Assembly: GCF_902459615.1 (NCBI RefSeq)
Contig: NZ_CABPSA010000002.1
Location: 248,001-312,000, forward strand
Direction: 5' to 3'
Source: Pandoraea commovens
GTDB lineage: Bacteria > Pseudomonadota > Gammaproteobacteria > Burkholderiales > Burkholderiaceae
DNA length: 64,000 nt
How positions within the stretch are numbered: the first letter of the stretch is position 1; every line of letters begins with the position of its first letter. Of the stretch, positions 53,722 to 63,616 are shown piece by piece. A program made the translations under genes and the position numbers. Under the pieces are notes generated by a model. It was given only the letters and a program-made list of their open reading frames with translations. It did not search any database and was not told where the DNA came from.

Positions 53722-56040
53722 TCAGCGGCTCGCATTGCGCATGCGTTTGCCGTCGTTGACGGTCGCACCGCGTACCTCGAAGCGAACACTGTCGCGCACC
53801 GCACCAGACGCGTCGATCAGCTCAAGCGTGTGACGTCCCGGCCACGGCAACCACCCCACACGCGACGTACCGGATAACGGCTTTCCGTCGAGTCGCCACG
53901 CCGCGCCTTTGGGCCACGCGGCGGCCACCTGAAACCACAGTCGCTGGTTGGCGGGCGGGATATCGGGATCGAGTGCGACGATGGTCCCGTCCGTCGGCCC
54001 GGCAATGCGCCAGAGCGGGCCGCTCGGGGCCTTCGTGGCGAGTGCGGACAACGCAATCGTGCTCTGCGACGTCCCTGGCAAAAACCACTCCTCGCGCGCG
54101 GGTTCGACGTGCTCGGCGTACTGCACTGCGACATGCTCTACACCGGGTGGAGGCACGGGCGGCAGGCTGGCGGTTCTACGATGCAGATAGTCCATCACGC
54201 GATGCCAGATCGGGGCGGCACCGGAGACACCGGAGACGTCCCACATCGGCGCGCCGTCTGCGTTGCCGACCCAGACACCCACGGTATAGCGACGCGAATA
54301 CCCGACGGCCCAGTTGTCGCGCATATCCTTGCTGGTGCCTGTCTTCACGGCGGTCCAGTAGCGTGTCGAGAGCGGACTGTCGAGGCCGAACGTGCGCGTT
54401 CTCGCCTGCCGGTCTGCGATCATGTCGGACACAATGAAGCTCACCTGCGGCGAGAAGACCGGCGTGCCTGCCGCCGGGTGCGTGCGGTTGTCGTCCTTAG
54501 CCTTCTTACCCGCCGGTTTATCGTCCGTTCGCGCGCGCGACGTCGATGCGACACGCTCAGGCATGCGTTCGCGAATGCCGCTCGCCGTGCCGCCGTTCGC
54601 CAGCGCTCGATATGCGTTCGTGAGTGAGAGCAACGTCACGTCGGCACTGCCGAGCGCCAGGCTGAAGCCGTAGTAATCACCGCTTTGCGTGAGCGGCAAA
54701 CCGAGCGAGACGAGCGTCTGCGCAAACCGGCGCGGTGTGACCATCACGAGCGTGCGCACGGCGGGCACGTTGAGCGACGAGCCGAGCGCGGTGCGCGCAC
54801 TGACCCATCCCTTGAAGTGACGATCGTAGTTCTGAGGGATGTACAGACCACCGCCCGTAGGCAGATCGATGGGCGAATCGTCCAGCAGCGACGCCGCCGT
54901 CAGACGCTGCTCGGCAATCGCCTGCGCGTAGAGAAATGGCTTGAGCGTGGAGCCCGCCTGACGCAACGATGTCGCGCCATCCACCTGTGCCGCAGACGAC
55001 AGCGCACCGGACGAGCCGACCCACGCGAGGATGTCGCCGCTCGCGTTGTCGATCACGACAATCGCCCCGTCCTGGACGTTGCGCGCACGTCCCGGCGTGC
55101 TCAGCTCGCGCAGCGTCTGCCCCAGCGTGTTCACCGCCATGCGCTGAAGATTCGCGTCCAGCGTGCTGGTGATGCGTGTGCCCGCTGGCGGACGGCTTTC
55201 GCTGAAAACGCGGCGTGCGAAATGCGGTGCGAGACTCACGGCGTCGCGCGTCGTCATCACGCTCGCGGGACGCGAAAATACCAACTGCGTATAACCTTCC
55301 AACCCGCTGCAATCCGCCCCTTGCCCCATGTCCTTCAGAATGCCGCAGGCGCGCTGGGAGACGCGCCCGGCAGGCGCATTGGGGGCGCGCAGCAACGCGA
55401 CGGCAATCGCTGCCTCACGCGCGTCGAGACCGATGGGCAGCTTGCCGAACAGCGTTTGCGAGACGGCCGAGATGCCGACGAGTTCGCCGCGAAACGGCAC
55501 GAGATTCAGATAGGCTTCGAGAATCTGGTCCTTGCGCCAGCGCTGCTCCAGCCAGAGCGCCGTTGCGGCCTGCCCGATCTTCTGCGTTACCGACCGGTTG
55601 CGCGCACTGGGGCGCAGGTCGTCGTCAATCAGGCCCGCCAGCTGCATCGTCAGGGTGGACGCGCCACGCGTGCGTGAATGCCAGAGATTGCCCCACGCGG
55701 CAGCGGCAACACCCCGCCAGTCGACCCCGCTATGCTCGTAGAAGCGTTTGTCTTCCGAGACGATCAGCGCCTCACGGAACGCGGGCGACACGTCGGCCAG
55801 CGTCACCCAATCGCCGCGTTGCGCCTGCATATCGGCGCGCAAGCGCTGCAACGGCTCGCCACGACGGTCCAGCAGAATCCAGTCGGATGCACGCCAATCC
55901 TGACGCACCTCTTCGAACGACGGCACCGCGTGTGCGACGACCGGTGCCTGAAGCAACCCGAGCGCCATCGCGACGCTCAGTACGACTCGACGCGCAACAC
56001 CTCCACGACGCCCATCAGGCACTGCGCACATTGACTTCAT
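53722..56040 (-). CDS. pbpC: Penicillin-binding protein 1C
   Basis: Bifunctional peptidoglycan enzyme of 772 residues. The signal/anchor ends near PVVAHAVPSF. The glycosyltransferase (GT51) domain has VSEDKRFYEHSGVDWRGVA, with the catalytic Glu in EDKRFY, and TRGASTLTMQLAGL. The transpeptidase has the active serine in QAGSTLKPFLYAQ and the KTGTSKDMRDNWAVGY triad motif. The last about 90 residues (WRIAGPTDGTIVALDPDIPP onward) are the biPBP C-terminal domain found in PbpC. Its start overlaps the YhhN gene stop (ATGA). The pairing with an alpha-2-macroglobulin gene is as in Escherichia coli yfhM-pbpC, where both are thought to act on envelope damage and invading proteases. Confidence 0.95.
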   Translation of the reverse strand: MKSMCAVPDGRRGGVARRVVLSVAMALGLLQAPVVAHAVPSFEEVRQDWRASDWILLDRRGEPLQRLRADMQAQRGDWVTLADVSPAFREALIVSEDKRFYEHSGVDWRGVAAAAWGNLWHSRTRGASTLTMQLAGLIDDDLRPSARNRSVTQKIGQAATALWLEQRWRKDQILEAYLNLVPFRGELVGISAVSQTLFGKLPIGLDAREAAIAVALLRAPNAPAGRVSQRACGILKDMGQGADCSGLEGYTQLVFSRPASVMTTRDAVSLAPHFARRVFSESRPPAGTRITSTLDANLQRMAVNTLGQTLRELSTPGRARNVQDGAIVVIDNASGDILAWVGSSGALSSAAQVDGATSLRQAGSTLKPFLYAQAIAEQRLTAASLLDDSPIDLPTGGGLYIPQNYDRHFKGWVSARTALGSSLNVPAVRTLVMVTPRRFAQTLVSLGLPLTQSGDYYGFSLALGSADVTLLSLTNAYRALANGGTASGIRERMPERVASTSRARTDDKPAGKKAKDDNRTHPAAGTPVFSPQVSFIVSDMIADRQARTRTFGLDSPLSTRYWTAVKTGTSKDMRDNWAVGYSRRYTVGVWVGNADGAPMWDVSGVSGAAPIWHRVMDYLHRRTASLPPVPPPGVEHVAVQYAEHVEPAREEWFLPGTSQSTIALSALATKAPSGPLWRIAGPTDGTIVALDPDIPPANQRLWFQVAAAWPKGAAWRLDGKPLSGTSRVGWLPWPGRHTLELIDASGAVRDSVRFEVRGATVNDGKRMRNASR

Positions 56041-56753
56041 CCTTTCTCATTCGACGACGGTGCCTGTCCGGGCGTGCGGATGGCCATGATGCCCGCCACG
56101 AGCAGCAACTGCGCGAGCGCATACAGAATCCAGATCGCGTACTCCTGCGCGGGCACCGAGCCAACGAAGCGGGTGGTACCGATGAGCGCATCCGATACGG
56201 CGAACAGCAGCACACCGACAGGCGCCCATTCGCCTCGGACGTCAGCCAGTAGCGCCGCCGAGGCCATCATGGCGAGCACGACGACATAGCACGCGACCGG
56301 TGCCTTCAACTCCCCCATGCCAGGCCAATACAGCGCGTACAGAAGCGCCGCTGCAATCCACACCAGGACGATGGCGACGCGATGCCAGCGCGGCACCTGC
56401 GCCCACGGCCGACGCACGCGCCAGAACAGCATGAAGTACGCGAGGTGCGCCACCAGAAATGCGCCCAGTCCGAACACGAAGCCCTGCGCAAGCGCCGGGA
56501 GCGCGAGCAGCACATCGCCCGCCCCCGAGAAGACGAGCGCCGCACAGAGCCAGACCCGCTCGCGTGGCACCCGGTGATACAGCGCCGCAAACAGCAGCAG
56601 CGCGCATAGGAACACTTTCGCGATGGCCTGATCCGCATACGGCGTGCCGCGCAACGAGACAGCATAGGCGGCCCCCGCCACTGCGGCGAGCCACCAGAAG
56701 CGGCGAGCCTCGCGCGGCAGCGCCGCCGCTGGCGCAAAGAAGTTCGACGTCAT
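56037..56753 (-). CDS. YhhN/TMEM86 family membrane protein (lysoplasmalogenase-like)
   Basis: Integral membrane protein of 238 residues with eight helices. Family features are FLCALLLFAALYHRV, then LVFSGAGDVLLALPALAQGFVFGLGAF and the late LLFAVSDALIGTTRF, where conserved aspartates (GAGDVLL and VSDALIG) form the presumed active site. Characterised relatives hydrolyse the vinyl ether of lysoplasmalogen; bacteria of this group mostly lack plasmalogens, so the true substrate is open. It sits between the alpha-2-macroglobulin gene (20 bp) and pbpC (4-bp overlap), an insertion into an otherwise conserved pair. GGGAGA precedes the ATG. Confidence 0.88.
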   Translation of the reverse strand: MTSNFFAPAAALPREARRFWWLAAVAGAAYAVSLRGTPYADQAIAKVFLCALLLFAALYHRVPRERVWLCAALVFSGAGDVLLALPALAQGFVFGLGAFLVAHLAYFMLFWRVRRPWAQVPRWHRVAIVLVWIAAALLYALYWPGMGELKAPVACYVVVLAMMASAALLADVRGEWAPVGVLLFAVSDALIGTTRFVGSVPAQEYAIWILYALAQLLLVAGIMAIRTPGQAPSSNEKG

Positions 56754-56773
56754 TGCAATCGGTCTCCCGTGCG

Positions 56774-59700
56774 TTATTGCTTGGCTGGCACAACCTGCAC
56801 CGGCGCGTTCGGCGTCTCGCCATACATCGCCGGTTCGTACATCGCTTCTACGCGCGTCGGCGGCGTGGCGAACTTGCCGACGTTGTTCAGACGCACGGTG
56901 TACTCGATGCGATGCTGCCCCTTCGGCAGATAGTCGTAGTACGCGCGGTAGGCGTCCTGCGCGCGCTCTTCAAACGCGGGCATCGCGCCTTCGCTCTTCT
57001 CGCCTTGCGTCGCAATGACCGAGTCGCGTCCAAGTCCTCCACCCAGTACCGACGCCCCGCCCGGTAGCGGATCGCTCACCACGACCCAGCGCATGTCGGC
57101 CTGTGCATCGATATCGAGTCGCACGCGCAACACGGCACCTCGCACGAAGCTGTCGCCGGACTTGTCCGCCGCATCCTGCACCTGAACGCTGCGCGTGACG
57201 CGATAGCCCGCCGCAAACGGCGCTTTTAGCGGCACCGCCGCGACACTTTGAATCGTCGCCCACGGTTTGCCCGCACCGGCCTGCTCAAGGCGCAACACAT
57301 CGCGCGCGTTGTCGGTACCGGCGGCCGCGTTGCTCAGCCACGGCAGCGACACGGTCGGCGGCACGGTGCCTGCCTTGAGCTTGTCCCAGTCGACGCTCTG
57401 CACCCCGCCACTCGTCTGGTTGTCGCGCTGCCACTGGACCGTGGTCTGCCCGGTCGGCGTATCACGCTCGAAGCGCGCCGAGAAGCGGTCTACCGCCAGT
57501 CCACCCCAGACGTTGGCCGTCGTCGTCGACCATGCACCGCGCGACTGAAGGCCCAGCAAGCCGATCACGAGACGCGGCATGTCGTCCTTCCATGCCGGGT
57601 TCGCGTTCATCAGCAACGCCAGCCGCGCCGCGTTGGTCTCCGGACCGACCATGAGCCACCAAAGTCCGTCGGTGCCCTGCGTCGAGAACCCCACCCGCGT
57701 GCCCTGATACGACAGGCGCGCCCGCAGAATCTGCTCGGCCTGCGCCATGCGTTCGGCCCGTTGCGGCGCATCGGGCAGACGTTGCAAGATCGCGTACCAG
57801 TCGATCACGGCGGACGTCGGCCAGTCGTTCGGCGCAATCGTCAACGAACCGAGCATGCGGGCGTTGGCGCGACCGTAGCGCGAGAGCGCTTCGATCGCAC
57901 TGAGCTTGCGCAGCGTCAGGTCATCGCGCGGTGCCCAGAAGCGTCGCGTGAGACGGCCTTCCACGAACGCCGTCAGTCCGTCCTCCATGCGCGCGAGCGC
58001 GTCGTCCGGCAGACCGTAAGCGGGATCCAACGCTTTCGCCTCGTTGCTCATGGCGAGCAGATAGGCCGTCAGCGTATCGCTGCCCTGATTGGCGAAGCCC
58101 TCCTGCGGCGGGAAGTAGCTCGCGAGGCCATCTTCGTCGAGATACGACGGCAGCGTGCCCATCACGCGCTTCCACTGCGCAACGTCGCGCAAGCCGAGCG
58201 CCTTTGACGCCTGCTGCTCCAGACACGCATACGGATACAGCTCAAACCAGCGCTTCACCCCCGGCAGCCCCTGCGACAGACGGGGCTGCAGGTTGACGCG
58301 CACGCCGCCCCGCAGCTTGCCCGTGCTATCCGCCACCGCCCCTGCGGGCGGCGCCATCGGCAGCGTGAGGCTGCCTTCTACCTGCGTGAGCACCGACTGC
58401 TGCACCGTCGCTGGCAGGGACGGCTGAATGTCCTGCCCGACCTTGATGGCGTCGCTCGCAGCCGGCGCACCGCCCGCTGCCGGTGCCTGCGCACTGACCT
58501 CCCAAAGCACCCGCTGCGCACGCGTGTCGGCCAGCCCCGTCGGCGCGGTGACTTCCCACATCACCTCACGCGACTCCCCGGCCGGTACGTCAATGCGTTG
58601 CGGTGCGAGCGTGAGTTGCGTCGCACGCGCGGTTAGTTGCACCTGCATGGTGTGCTGCGTTGTATTACGGACGGTGAACTGCGCACGGTAGTTATCACCT
58701 TCGCGAACCAGCGGCGGCAATCCCGAGATCAGTTGCAGGTCCTGCGTCGAGCGGATCGTCGCCGAGCCGGTACCGAACCAGCCAAGCGCCTGCGTACCGG
58801 GCTTGCCCTCATCCGCCACTGCCACGATCCGGAAACTCGACAGCGAGTCGTTGAGCGGCACGTCGACCGTCGCTTCGCCCTTGTCGTCGAGCACCACGCG
58901 CGGCTGCCACAGCAATAGCGTGTCGAAGAGCTCCCGAGTCGGACTCTTGCCCCCGCCGCCACCGGCAGGCACCGCCTTGCGCCCGTAGTGACGACGACCA
59001 ATGATCTCCATTTGCGCCGTCGCCGTCGTCACCGTGTAGCTGCGACGTTGCCACATGGCATCGAGCAGATTCCAGCTTGTGTTGGGTGCAAGTTCAAGCA
59101 AGGCCTCGTCCACTGCGGCGACGGCGACCTCGGACCCTGCTGCGACCGGCTTCCCGTCCGGCTGTGTGACCTTGATGCGGACCTTCGCGTGGCCGCGCAC
59201 GGGATACGTCGCCGCGTCAGGCTTCACTTCCACAGCGAGGCGCTGACCCGCCGTCCCCACGCGCAACTCGGTCAGACCGAAGCGGTATGCGGGCTTGCCC
59301 AGGTCGACCAGACCGGTCGGGGCCTGATATTCGCGCCCCTCGTACCAGAACGCACGGAACCACTCCAGGGGCTGTTTCCATCCCCACTGGAAGAAGGAGT
59401 ACCACGGCACTTCGTGGATACGACCACGTACCGCGAGCACCGAGACATAGACGTTCGGTCCCCATGTCGGATCGACCTTCAGGGAGATGTTCGGATCCTT
59501 GCCCGAAATCTCCACCGTGCGCGTCTCTATCACGCCTTCGCGTTCGATGGCCACCAGCGCCATTGCCGAACGGAACGGCATGCGCACCTGCAACTTGGCC
59601 GTCTCGCCCGGCTCGTAAGCGCGACGCTCCGGCAGCACGTCCATCCGGTCGGTGTTGTCGCCGCCAAACCAGACTTCGCCCCGGCCCGTGACCCACACAC

Positions 59701-62700
59701 CGGTCGTCGACGTGCTCAGGTTGCCCTTGTCGTCCTTCGCCTGCGCGACCAGCGTGATCTCGCCCGGCTGGGAGAGCGATACGTCGCACGACAACTCGCC
59801 ACGCTCATCCGTCTTGCCGCTGCACACCTTGCCGAGATCCTTGACTTCGGTGCGGTTGTCGTAGGCATAGAAGCCGCCCACCATCCGCTTGCGGCTGCTC
59901 GTGGTGATACGCGCCTCCGCGCGCACCTCCATCGCCACGCCGGACTTCGGCTTGCCCTGCAAATCCAGGGCCAGTGCCTTGACCGGCAGCTTGTTGGTCA
60001 CCGACACCCAGCTTTCGCTGCGCACGCCGGTAATCAGATTGGCCGGCCACAAGGTGGCATTACCGCGAAGCGTCTGAATCTCGCCGTTCGGATCGGCAAA
60101 GCTCGCTTCGAGCACCAGATCGCTCGGACGGTCGACCTTCGGCAGATCCTTAAGCGTCAGCGTGCCCGCCCCGTTGCGGTCGAGCACGAGACGTTGCTTG
60201 TCGGCCACCAGCTTCTGGTCGCTCGATCCCGAACTTTCGTCGTTACCCTGATCGTCATCGTCGCCGCCCGATTGGGCAGACGGCGGGCGATAAGGCGTGA
60301 AGCTGTAGTCGTCGTACCCGTCGAACGTGAGATCGCGCACACGCATCAAGGCCGACACGCGCACCGGCAGGTTGCCCGCCGGTCCTCCGGCGACGTAGTT
60401 CACCTGCACATTCACCGGCGCTTCGGTCTTGTTGATCAGCGGCGACTTCACTGCATCGCGTACGCCAATCGATCCGGCCAGCACCGGCAGGCGGAAGGCC
60501 TCCACGCGGAAGTGCCCGGCGTCGAGCGACTGCGGGTAGGTCTTCGGCCGCGAATCGTTGTCCGTGTAGTCCAGCGTCACCGCGTATTCACCCAGCTTCG
60601 CGCCCTGAGGAATCTGGAAGGTGTTCTCGGCCAGCCGTCCGTTGCGCCACGTGACGGGCTGCGTGTACGTCTGTCCGGAACCCTCGTGCGTGATTGTCAT
60701 TTGCGACGGCAGGCTCGCAGGCAATGCCAGCCCCTGCATCGTCTCCTGACGGATGAAGTGCTTCATCGACACCGTCTCGCCCACACGGAACAGCATGCGA
60801 TCGAACACCGTCTGCGCACGCACGGTCGGGCTGTTACCGCCGTCGGTCGGCACATGGAAGCGCCACGGCTCGATGCCGCGATCCCAATCGGACGACACGA
60901 ACGCCATATCGGGATCGTTGCCCTGCGTGCGGGCCACCACGAAGTACCCCGAGCGGCTCGTCTTCTGACAGTACTTGTAACGTTCGAGCGCCTTGTCGAT
61001 CTTCGCCACGCCCGTCTTGTCGGTGACGGCCGTCGCAACTTCGCTGCCGTCACAGTCGAGCACGCGTACCTTCGCGTTGGCGACCGGCTGCCCCTTGTCG
61101 AGCGTCGTCACCCATGCGACCGCGTTCTCGCGGCCCATCTTGAAGTGCACGCCGAGATTCGTCACCAGCACCGTGGTGCGCACGTACATCGGCAACGACT
61201 TGCCCAACAGCGCCGCCCCGAGCGAGGGGGACGCCAGTTCCACGACGTAGAAACCGGGCTTCTGGAACGGAATACCGACCACTTCGAACGGCCGGGGATC
61301 CTTCTCCTTCGGCACGGGCAGGGTCAGCGCCTGAACGCCTTGCAGCCCCGAGAGCAGGGACAGACTGCGAGTGTCGTATCGCGTGACCTTCTCTTCGACG
61401 ATGGCCGCTGCGTTGGGTCCGAACGCTTCCTTCGCCGCTGGTGCCGTCAGGATCGATGGCATTTCCTGCGCGATCTGCTTGCGCGTCATCGTCGTCTCGT
61501 CGAAGCGACGCACGCGCGACATCCACGTCAGCACTTCGGCATCATCGTCGACACGCAATTGCAACGTCCGCCCCGCGTCACCCACTTTCGCCGCTTCGCC
61601 AGCCACGCCGAGACCGTTGATTTGCAGCGCAGGCTCAACCTTGCGCAACGTCACCGGCAACATCGGCGGCATGCCCGGCTCCGCGAACCGCTCCACGATG
61701 CCGAAAGGTGCCGCAGCAAATTTGGCCAACGGCGGCATCGTTGCCGTCTTCGTCTTCAACGGAAATTCGCTGGCGTTCTCGAGCGCACGGCCACTGTCAT
61801 CCGTAAAGCCTTTCGGCAGGGTGATCGTCAGCTCGGCCTTCTCTGGGAACGGCGCATCGAAGGTAACCTCGCTCACGCTCGACGAGCGGTCCGAATCGCT
61901 AGCCTTCGGCGACCGTTCGGCCCCTGCCCCCTGCAGGCGAATCTTCGCGGCCATGTCTCGCGCTACATGTGAACTGAACGACAGACGCAGCGGACGCAAC
62001 GGTGTGCACGGCGCATTGGCATTCTCGCGCTCGCAACTGAAGCTCGCAGTGAATGGCTCACGTACTTCGTATTCGAAACGGCGTGCCTGTTTGGTCGGCA
62101 CCCCGGACGGCGTGGCAATCCCCGCCCCCCAGACCAGATGCATCTTCGCACCGGCCGCAAGCATGCGATTGCATTGCAACATGACGACGCGCGCCGACTG
62201 CTTGTCGAGATTGAATCGCTTGAGCAACGCGGTGCGCGTGTCGCCCTCGATCCACTTGACACCGATACGCTCGCCAACGCCCTCGGTTTCACACCAGGCG
62301 TTTTGGCGCACGCTGGCAGGCGCAGCCGCCCCGTTGAGCGTAAGGATGAAAATCTGGTTTTCGTCGATAACACCGTACGACGGACGGATGGACGAGACGG
62401 CCGGACCGCCCGTGTTGAATGCGTATTTCGTGGTGCCGGAGAGTGCCGTGCCCGAGACGGCGGACAGACCGCTGCGCATCTCGACGGAACACTTCGCGCC
62501 CGGCGGCAAATCGCTCTTGAAGTCGAAGACCCAGATCTTGGGTTCGAGCCAGTGACCATCACCGGTCAGCGACGTATCCGTACACCGCACGGCAGCGGGC
62601 GCGGTCGCCCGGGGATCGCCTGCGGGCACCATCGCTTCGTCGAACTTGACGACGACCTGATTCACACTCGCGACCTCGCCCTGCGGGCTGACGCTTACGA

Positions 62701-62800
62701 CGCGAGCGGCCTGTGCCGGCGACGCCACGATCATTCCAAGACTCAGCGCCGCCCACGCCAACGGCGCGGTCGGCCAGACGCGTTGCGTTCGGCTATGCAT
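56774..62800 (-). CDS. Bacterial alpha-2-macroglobulin (YfhM type)
   Basis: Very large periplasmic protease trap of 2008 residues. The signal peptide ends IVASPAQA with no lipobox cysteine, so it is probably soluble and not a lipoprotein. Many beta-sandwich macroglobulin domains are followed by RELFDTLLLWQPRVVLDDKG and SLSSFRIVAVADEG. The thioester motif is intact: Cys1526-Leu-Glu-Gln1529 in YPYACLEQQASKALG. The thioester helical domain and a receptor-like C-terminal domain follow. It can covalently catch attacking proteases. Aspartate- and glutamate-rich DDDDQGNDESS near residue 845 could be an exposed bait-like loop. GGAGGAG precedes the ATG. First gene of an operon with the YhhN gene and pbpC. 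Confidence 0.94.
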   Translation of the reverse strand: MHSRTQRVWPTAPLAWAALSLGMIVASPAQAARVVSVSPQGEVASVNQVVVKFDEAMVPAGDPRATAPAAVRCTDTSLTGDGHWLEPKIWVFDFKSDLPPGAKCSVEMRSGLSAVSGTALSGTTKYAFNTGGPAVSSIRPSYGVIDENQIFILTLNGAAAPASVRQNAWCETEGVGERIGVKWIEGDTRTALLKRFNLDKQSARVVMLQCNRMLAAGAKMHLVWGAGIATPSGVPTKQARRFEYEVREPFTASFSCERENANAPCTPLRPLRLSFSSHVARDMAAKIRLQGAGAERSPKASDSDRSSSVSEVTFDAPFPEKAELTITLPKGFTDDSGRALENASEFPLKTKTATMPPLAKFAAAPFGIVERFAEPGMPPMLPVTLRKVEPALQINGLGVAGEAAKVGDAGRTLQLRVDDDAEVLTWMSRVRRFDETTMTRKQIAQEMPSILTAPAAKEAFGPNAAAIVEEKVTRYDTRSLSLLSGLQGVQALTLPVPKEKDPRPFEVVGIPFQKPGFYVVELASPSLGAALLGKSLPMYVRTTVLVTNLGVHFKMGRENAVAWVTTLDKGQPVANAKVRVLDCDGSEVATAVTDKTGVAKIDKALERYKYCQKTSRSGYFVVARTQGNDPDMAFVSSDWDRGIEPWRFHVPTDGGNSPTVRAQTVFDRMLFRVGETVSMKHFIRQETMQGLALPASLPSQMTITHEGSGQTYTQPVTWRNGRLAENTFQIPQGAKLGEYAVTLDYTDNDSRPKTYPQSLDAGHFRVEAFRLPVLAGSIGVRDAVKSPLINKTEAPVNVQVNYVAGGPAGNLPVRVSALMRVRDLTFDGYDDYSFTPYRPPSAQSGGDDDDQGNDESSGSSDQKLVADKQRLVLDRNGAGTLTLKDLPKVDRPSDLVLEASFADPNGEIQTLRGNATLWPANLITGVRSESWVSVTNKLPVKALALDLQGKPKSGVAMEVRAEARITTSSRKRMVGGFYAYDNRTEVKDLGKVCSGKTDERGELSCDVSLSQPGEITLVAQAKDDKGNLSTSTTGVWVTGRGEVWFGGDNTDRMDVLPERRAYEPGETAKLQVRMPFRSAMALVAIEREGVIETRTVEISGKDPNISLKVDPTWGPNVYVSVLAVRGRIHEVPWYSFFQWGWKQPLEWFRAFWYEGREYQAPTGLVDLGKPAYRFGLTELRVGTAGQRLAVEVKPDAATYPVRGHAKVRIKVTQPDGKPVAAGSEVAVAAVDEALLELAPNTSWNLLDAMWQRRSYTVTTATAQMEIIGRRHYGRKAVPAGGGGGKSPTRELFDTLLLWQPRVVLDDKGEATVDVPLNDSLSSFRIVAVADEGKPGTQALGWFGTGSATIRSTQDLQLISGLPPLVREGDNYRAQFTVRNTTQHTMQVQLTARATQLTLAPQRIDVPAGESREVMWEVTAPTGLADTRAQRVLWEVSAQAPAAGGAPAASDAIKVGQDIQPSLPATVQQSVLTQVEGSLTLPMAPPAGAVADSTGKLRGGVRVNLQPRLSQGLPGVKRWFELYPYACLEQQASKALGLRDVAQWKRVMGTLPSYLDEDGLASYFPPQEGFANQGSDTLTAYLLAMSNEAKALDPAYGLPDDALARMEDGLTAFVEGRLTRRFWAPRDDLTLRKLSAIEALSRYGRANARMLGSLTIAPNDWPTSAVIDWYAILQRLPDAPQRAERMAQAEQILRARLSYQGTRVGFSTQGTDGLWWLMVGPETNAARLALLMNANPAWKDDMPRLVIGLLGLQSRGAWSTTTANVWGGLAVDRFSARFERDTPTGQTTVQWQRDNQTSGGVQSVDWDKLKAGTVPPTVSLPWLSNAAAGTDNARDVLRLEQAGAGKPWATIQSVAAVPLKAPFAAGYRVTRSVQVQDAADKSGDSFVRGAVLRVRLDIDAQADMRWVVVSDPLPGGASVLGGGLGRDSVIATQGEKSEGAMPAFEERAQDAYRAYYDYLPKGQHRIEYTVRLNNVGKFATPPTRVEAMYEPAMYGETPNAPVQVVPAKQ

Positions 62801-63032
62801 GCCGGACTCCTCCCGGGTTCTGGTGAGGCGATTCTAACCCGCAGTCATTGGCATATCGAACCGTTTCCCAACAGAACTTGGACGGAAAACGATATTTGGG
62901 ATGGGATCCCCGACCGGGTCGGAATCGTCCGGACAGTCGTTCGGAATTCGCTTCGAAAGTCTTGCGAATAGGCAAACAGGAAGGCGGCCTATGTCACACT
63001 GACGCTTCCCGCATTCGTCACCCGCGCTGCCC

Positions 63033-63548
63033 ATGTCCGTTGCCTTTCTGCACCCGAAGAAGAACGCGCTGGTCTATCTCGTGAAGATTCTTAGCGGGTC
63101 GCTGATCGTCTGGTTCGGCCTGCGCGCCGCAGGCTTTCCCGAACCGTACTGGGCGATGATCTCGCTCATCATCGTGACCGAGCCCGATCCGTTGCAGGCC
63201 CGCAGCAACTTCAAGGCGCGCTCGATCAACACGATCACCGGGGCGGTCGTGGCGTGTATCGTGCTGTTGGTGATGGGGCCGGGTCTGGCGGCGATGCTAG
63301 TGGGCATTACGATCGCGACGCTTGCGGCCATGCTGGTGCAGAACTATCCGGCGAACTGGCGACTTGGACCGGCCACGGTGGTGATTCTGATGTCGGCGGC
63401 GCTCAGCGGACAGGGGCAAGGACTGCACGAAGAGCTCAGCCTCGCCATGCTGCGCGTGATCGAAGTGTTGATCGGCTCCACCGTTGCGCTTATCCAGTCA
63501 TTGATCTACGGACGCTACGTGAAGCCGTGGCTAATGCCGGAGGATTGA
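63033..63548 (+). CDS. FUSC-family (aromatic acid exporter-like) membrane protein
   Basis: Small membrane protein of 171 residues with about four to five helices. It corresponds to the membrane half of FUSC/ArAE proteins: LVYLVKILSGSLIVWFGLRA, then YWAMISLIIVTEPDPLQARS and RSINTITGAVVACIVLLVMG. FUSC family members export aromatic acids or act as inner-membrane components of efflux systems; here the large cytoplasmic half is missing, so it may be a stand-alone half protein. It is divergent from the alpha-2-macroglobulin gene across 230 bp. There is no strong ribosome site. Confidence 0.8.
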   Translation: MSVAFLHPKKNALVYLVKILSGSLIVWFGLRAAGFPEPYWAMISLIIVTEPDPLQARSNFKARSINTITGAVVACIVLLVMGPGLAAMLVGITIATLAAMLVQNYPANWRLGPATVVILMSAALSGQGQGLHEELSLAMLRVIEVLIGSTVALIQSLIYGRYVKPWLMPED

Positions 63549-63616
63549 GCCCCGTGCGCAGGCACCGCGGCGGCCGATGCCGCGCAGCGTCACCATCGTG
63601 CAGACATCGCCAGCGA

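Noticed and set aside
58988-61972. 994-codon plus-strand frame inside the alpha-2-macroglobulin gene
   Set aside because: Antisense shadow with an arginine- and histidine-rich nonsense composition; the minus-strand gene has a signal peptide, domains and a thioester motif.
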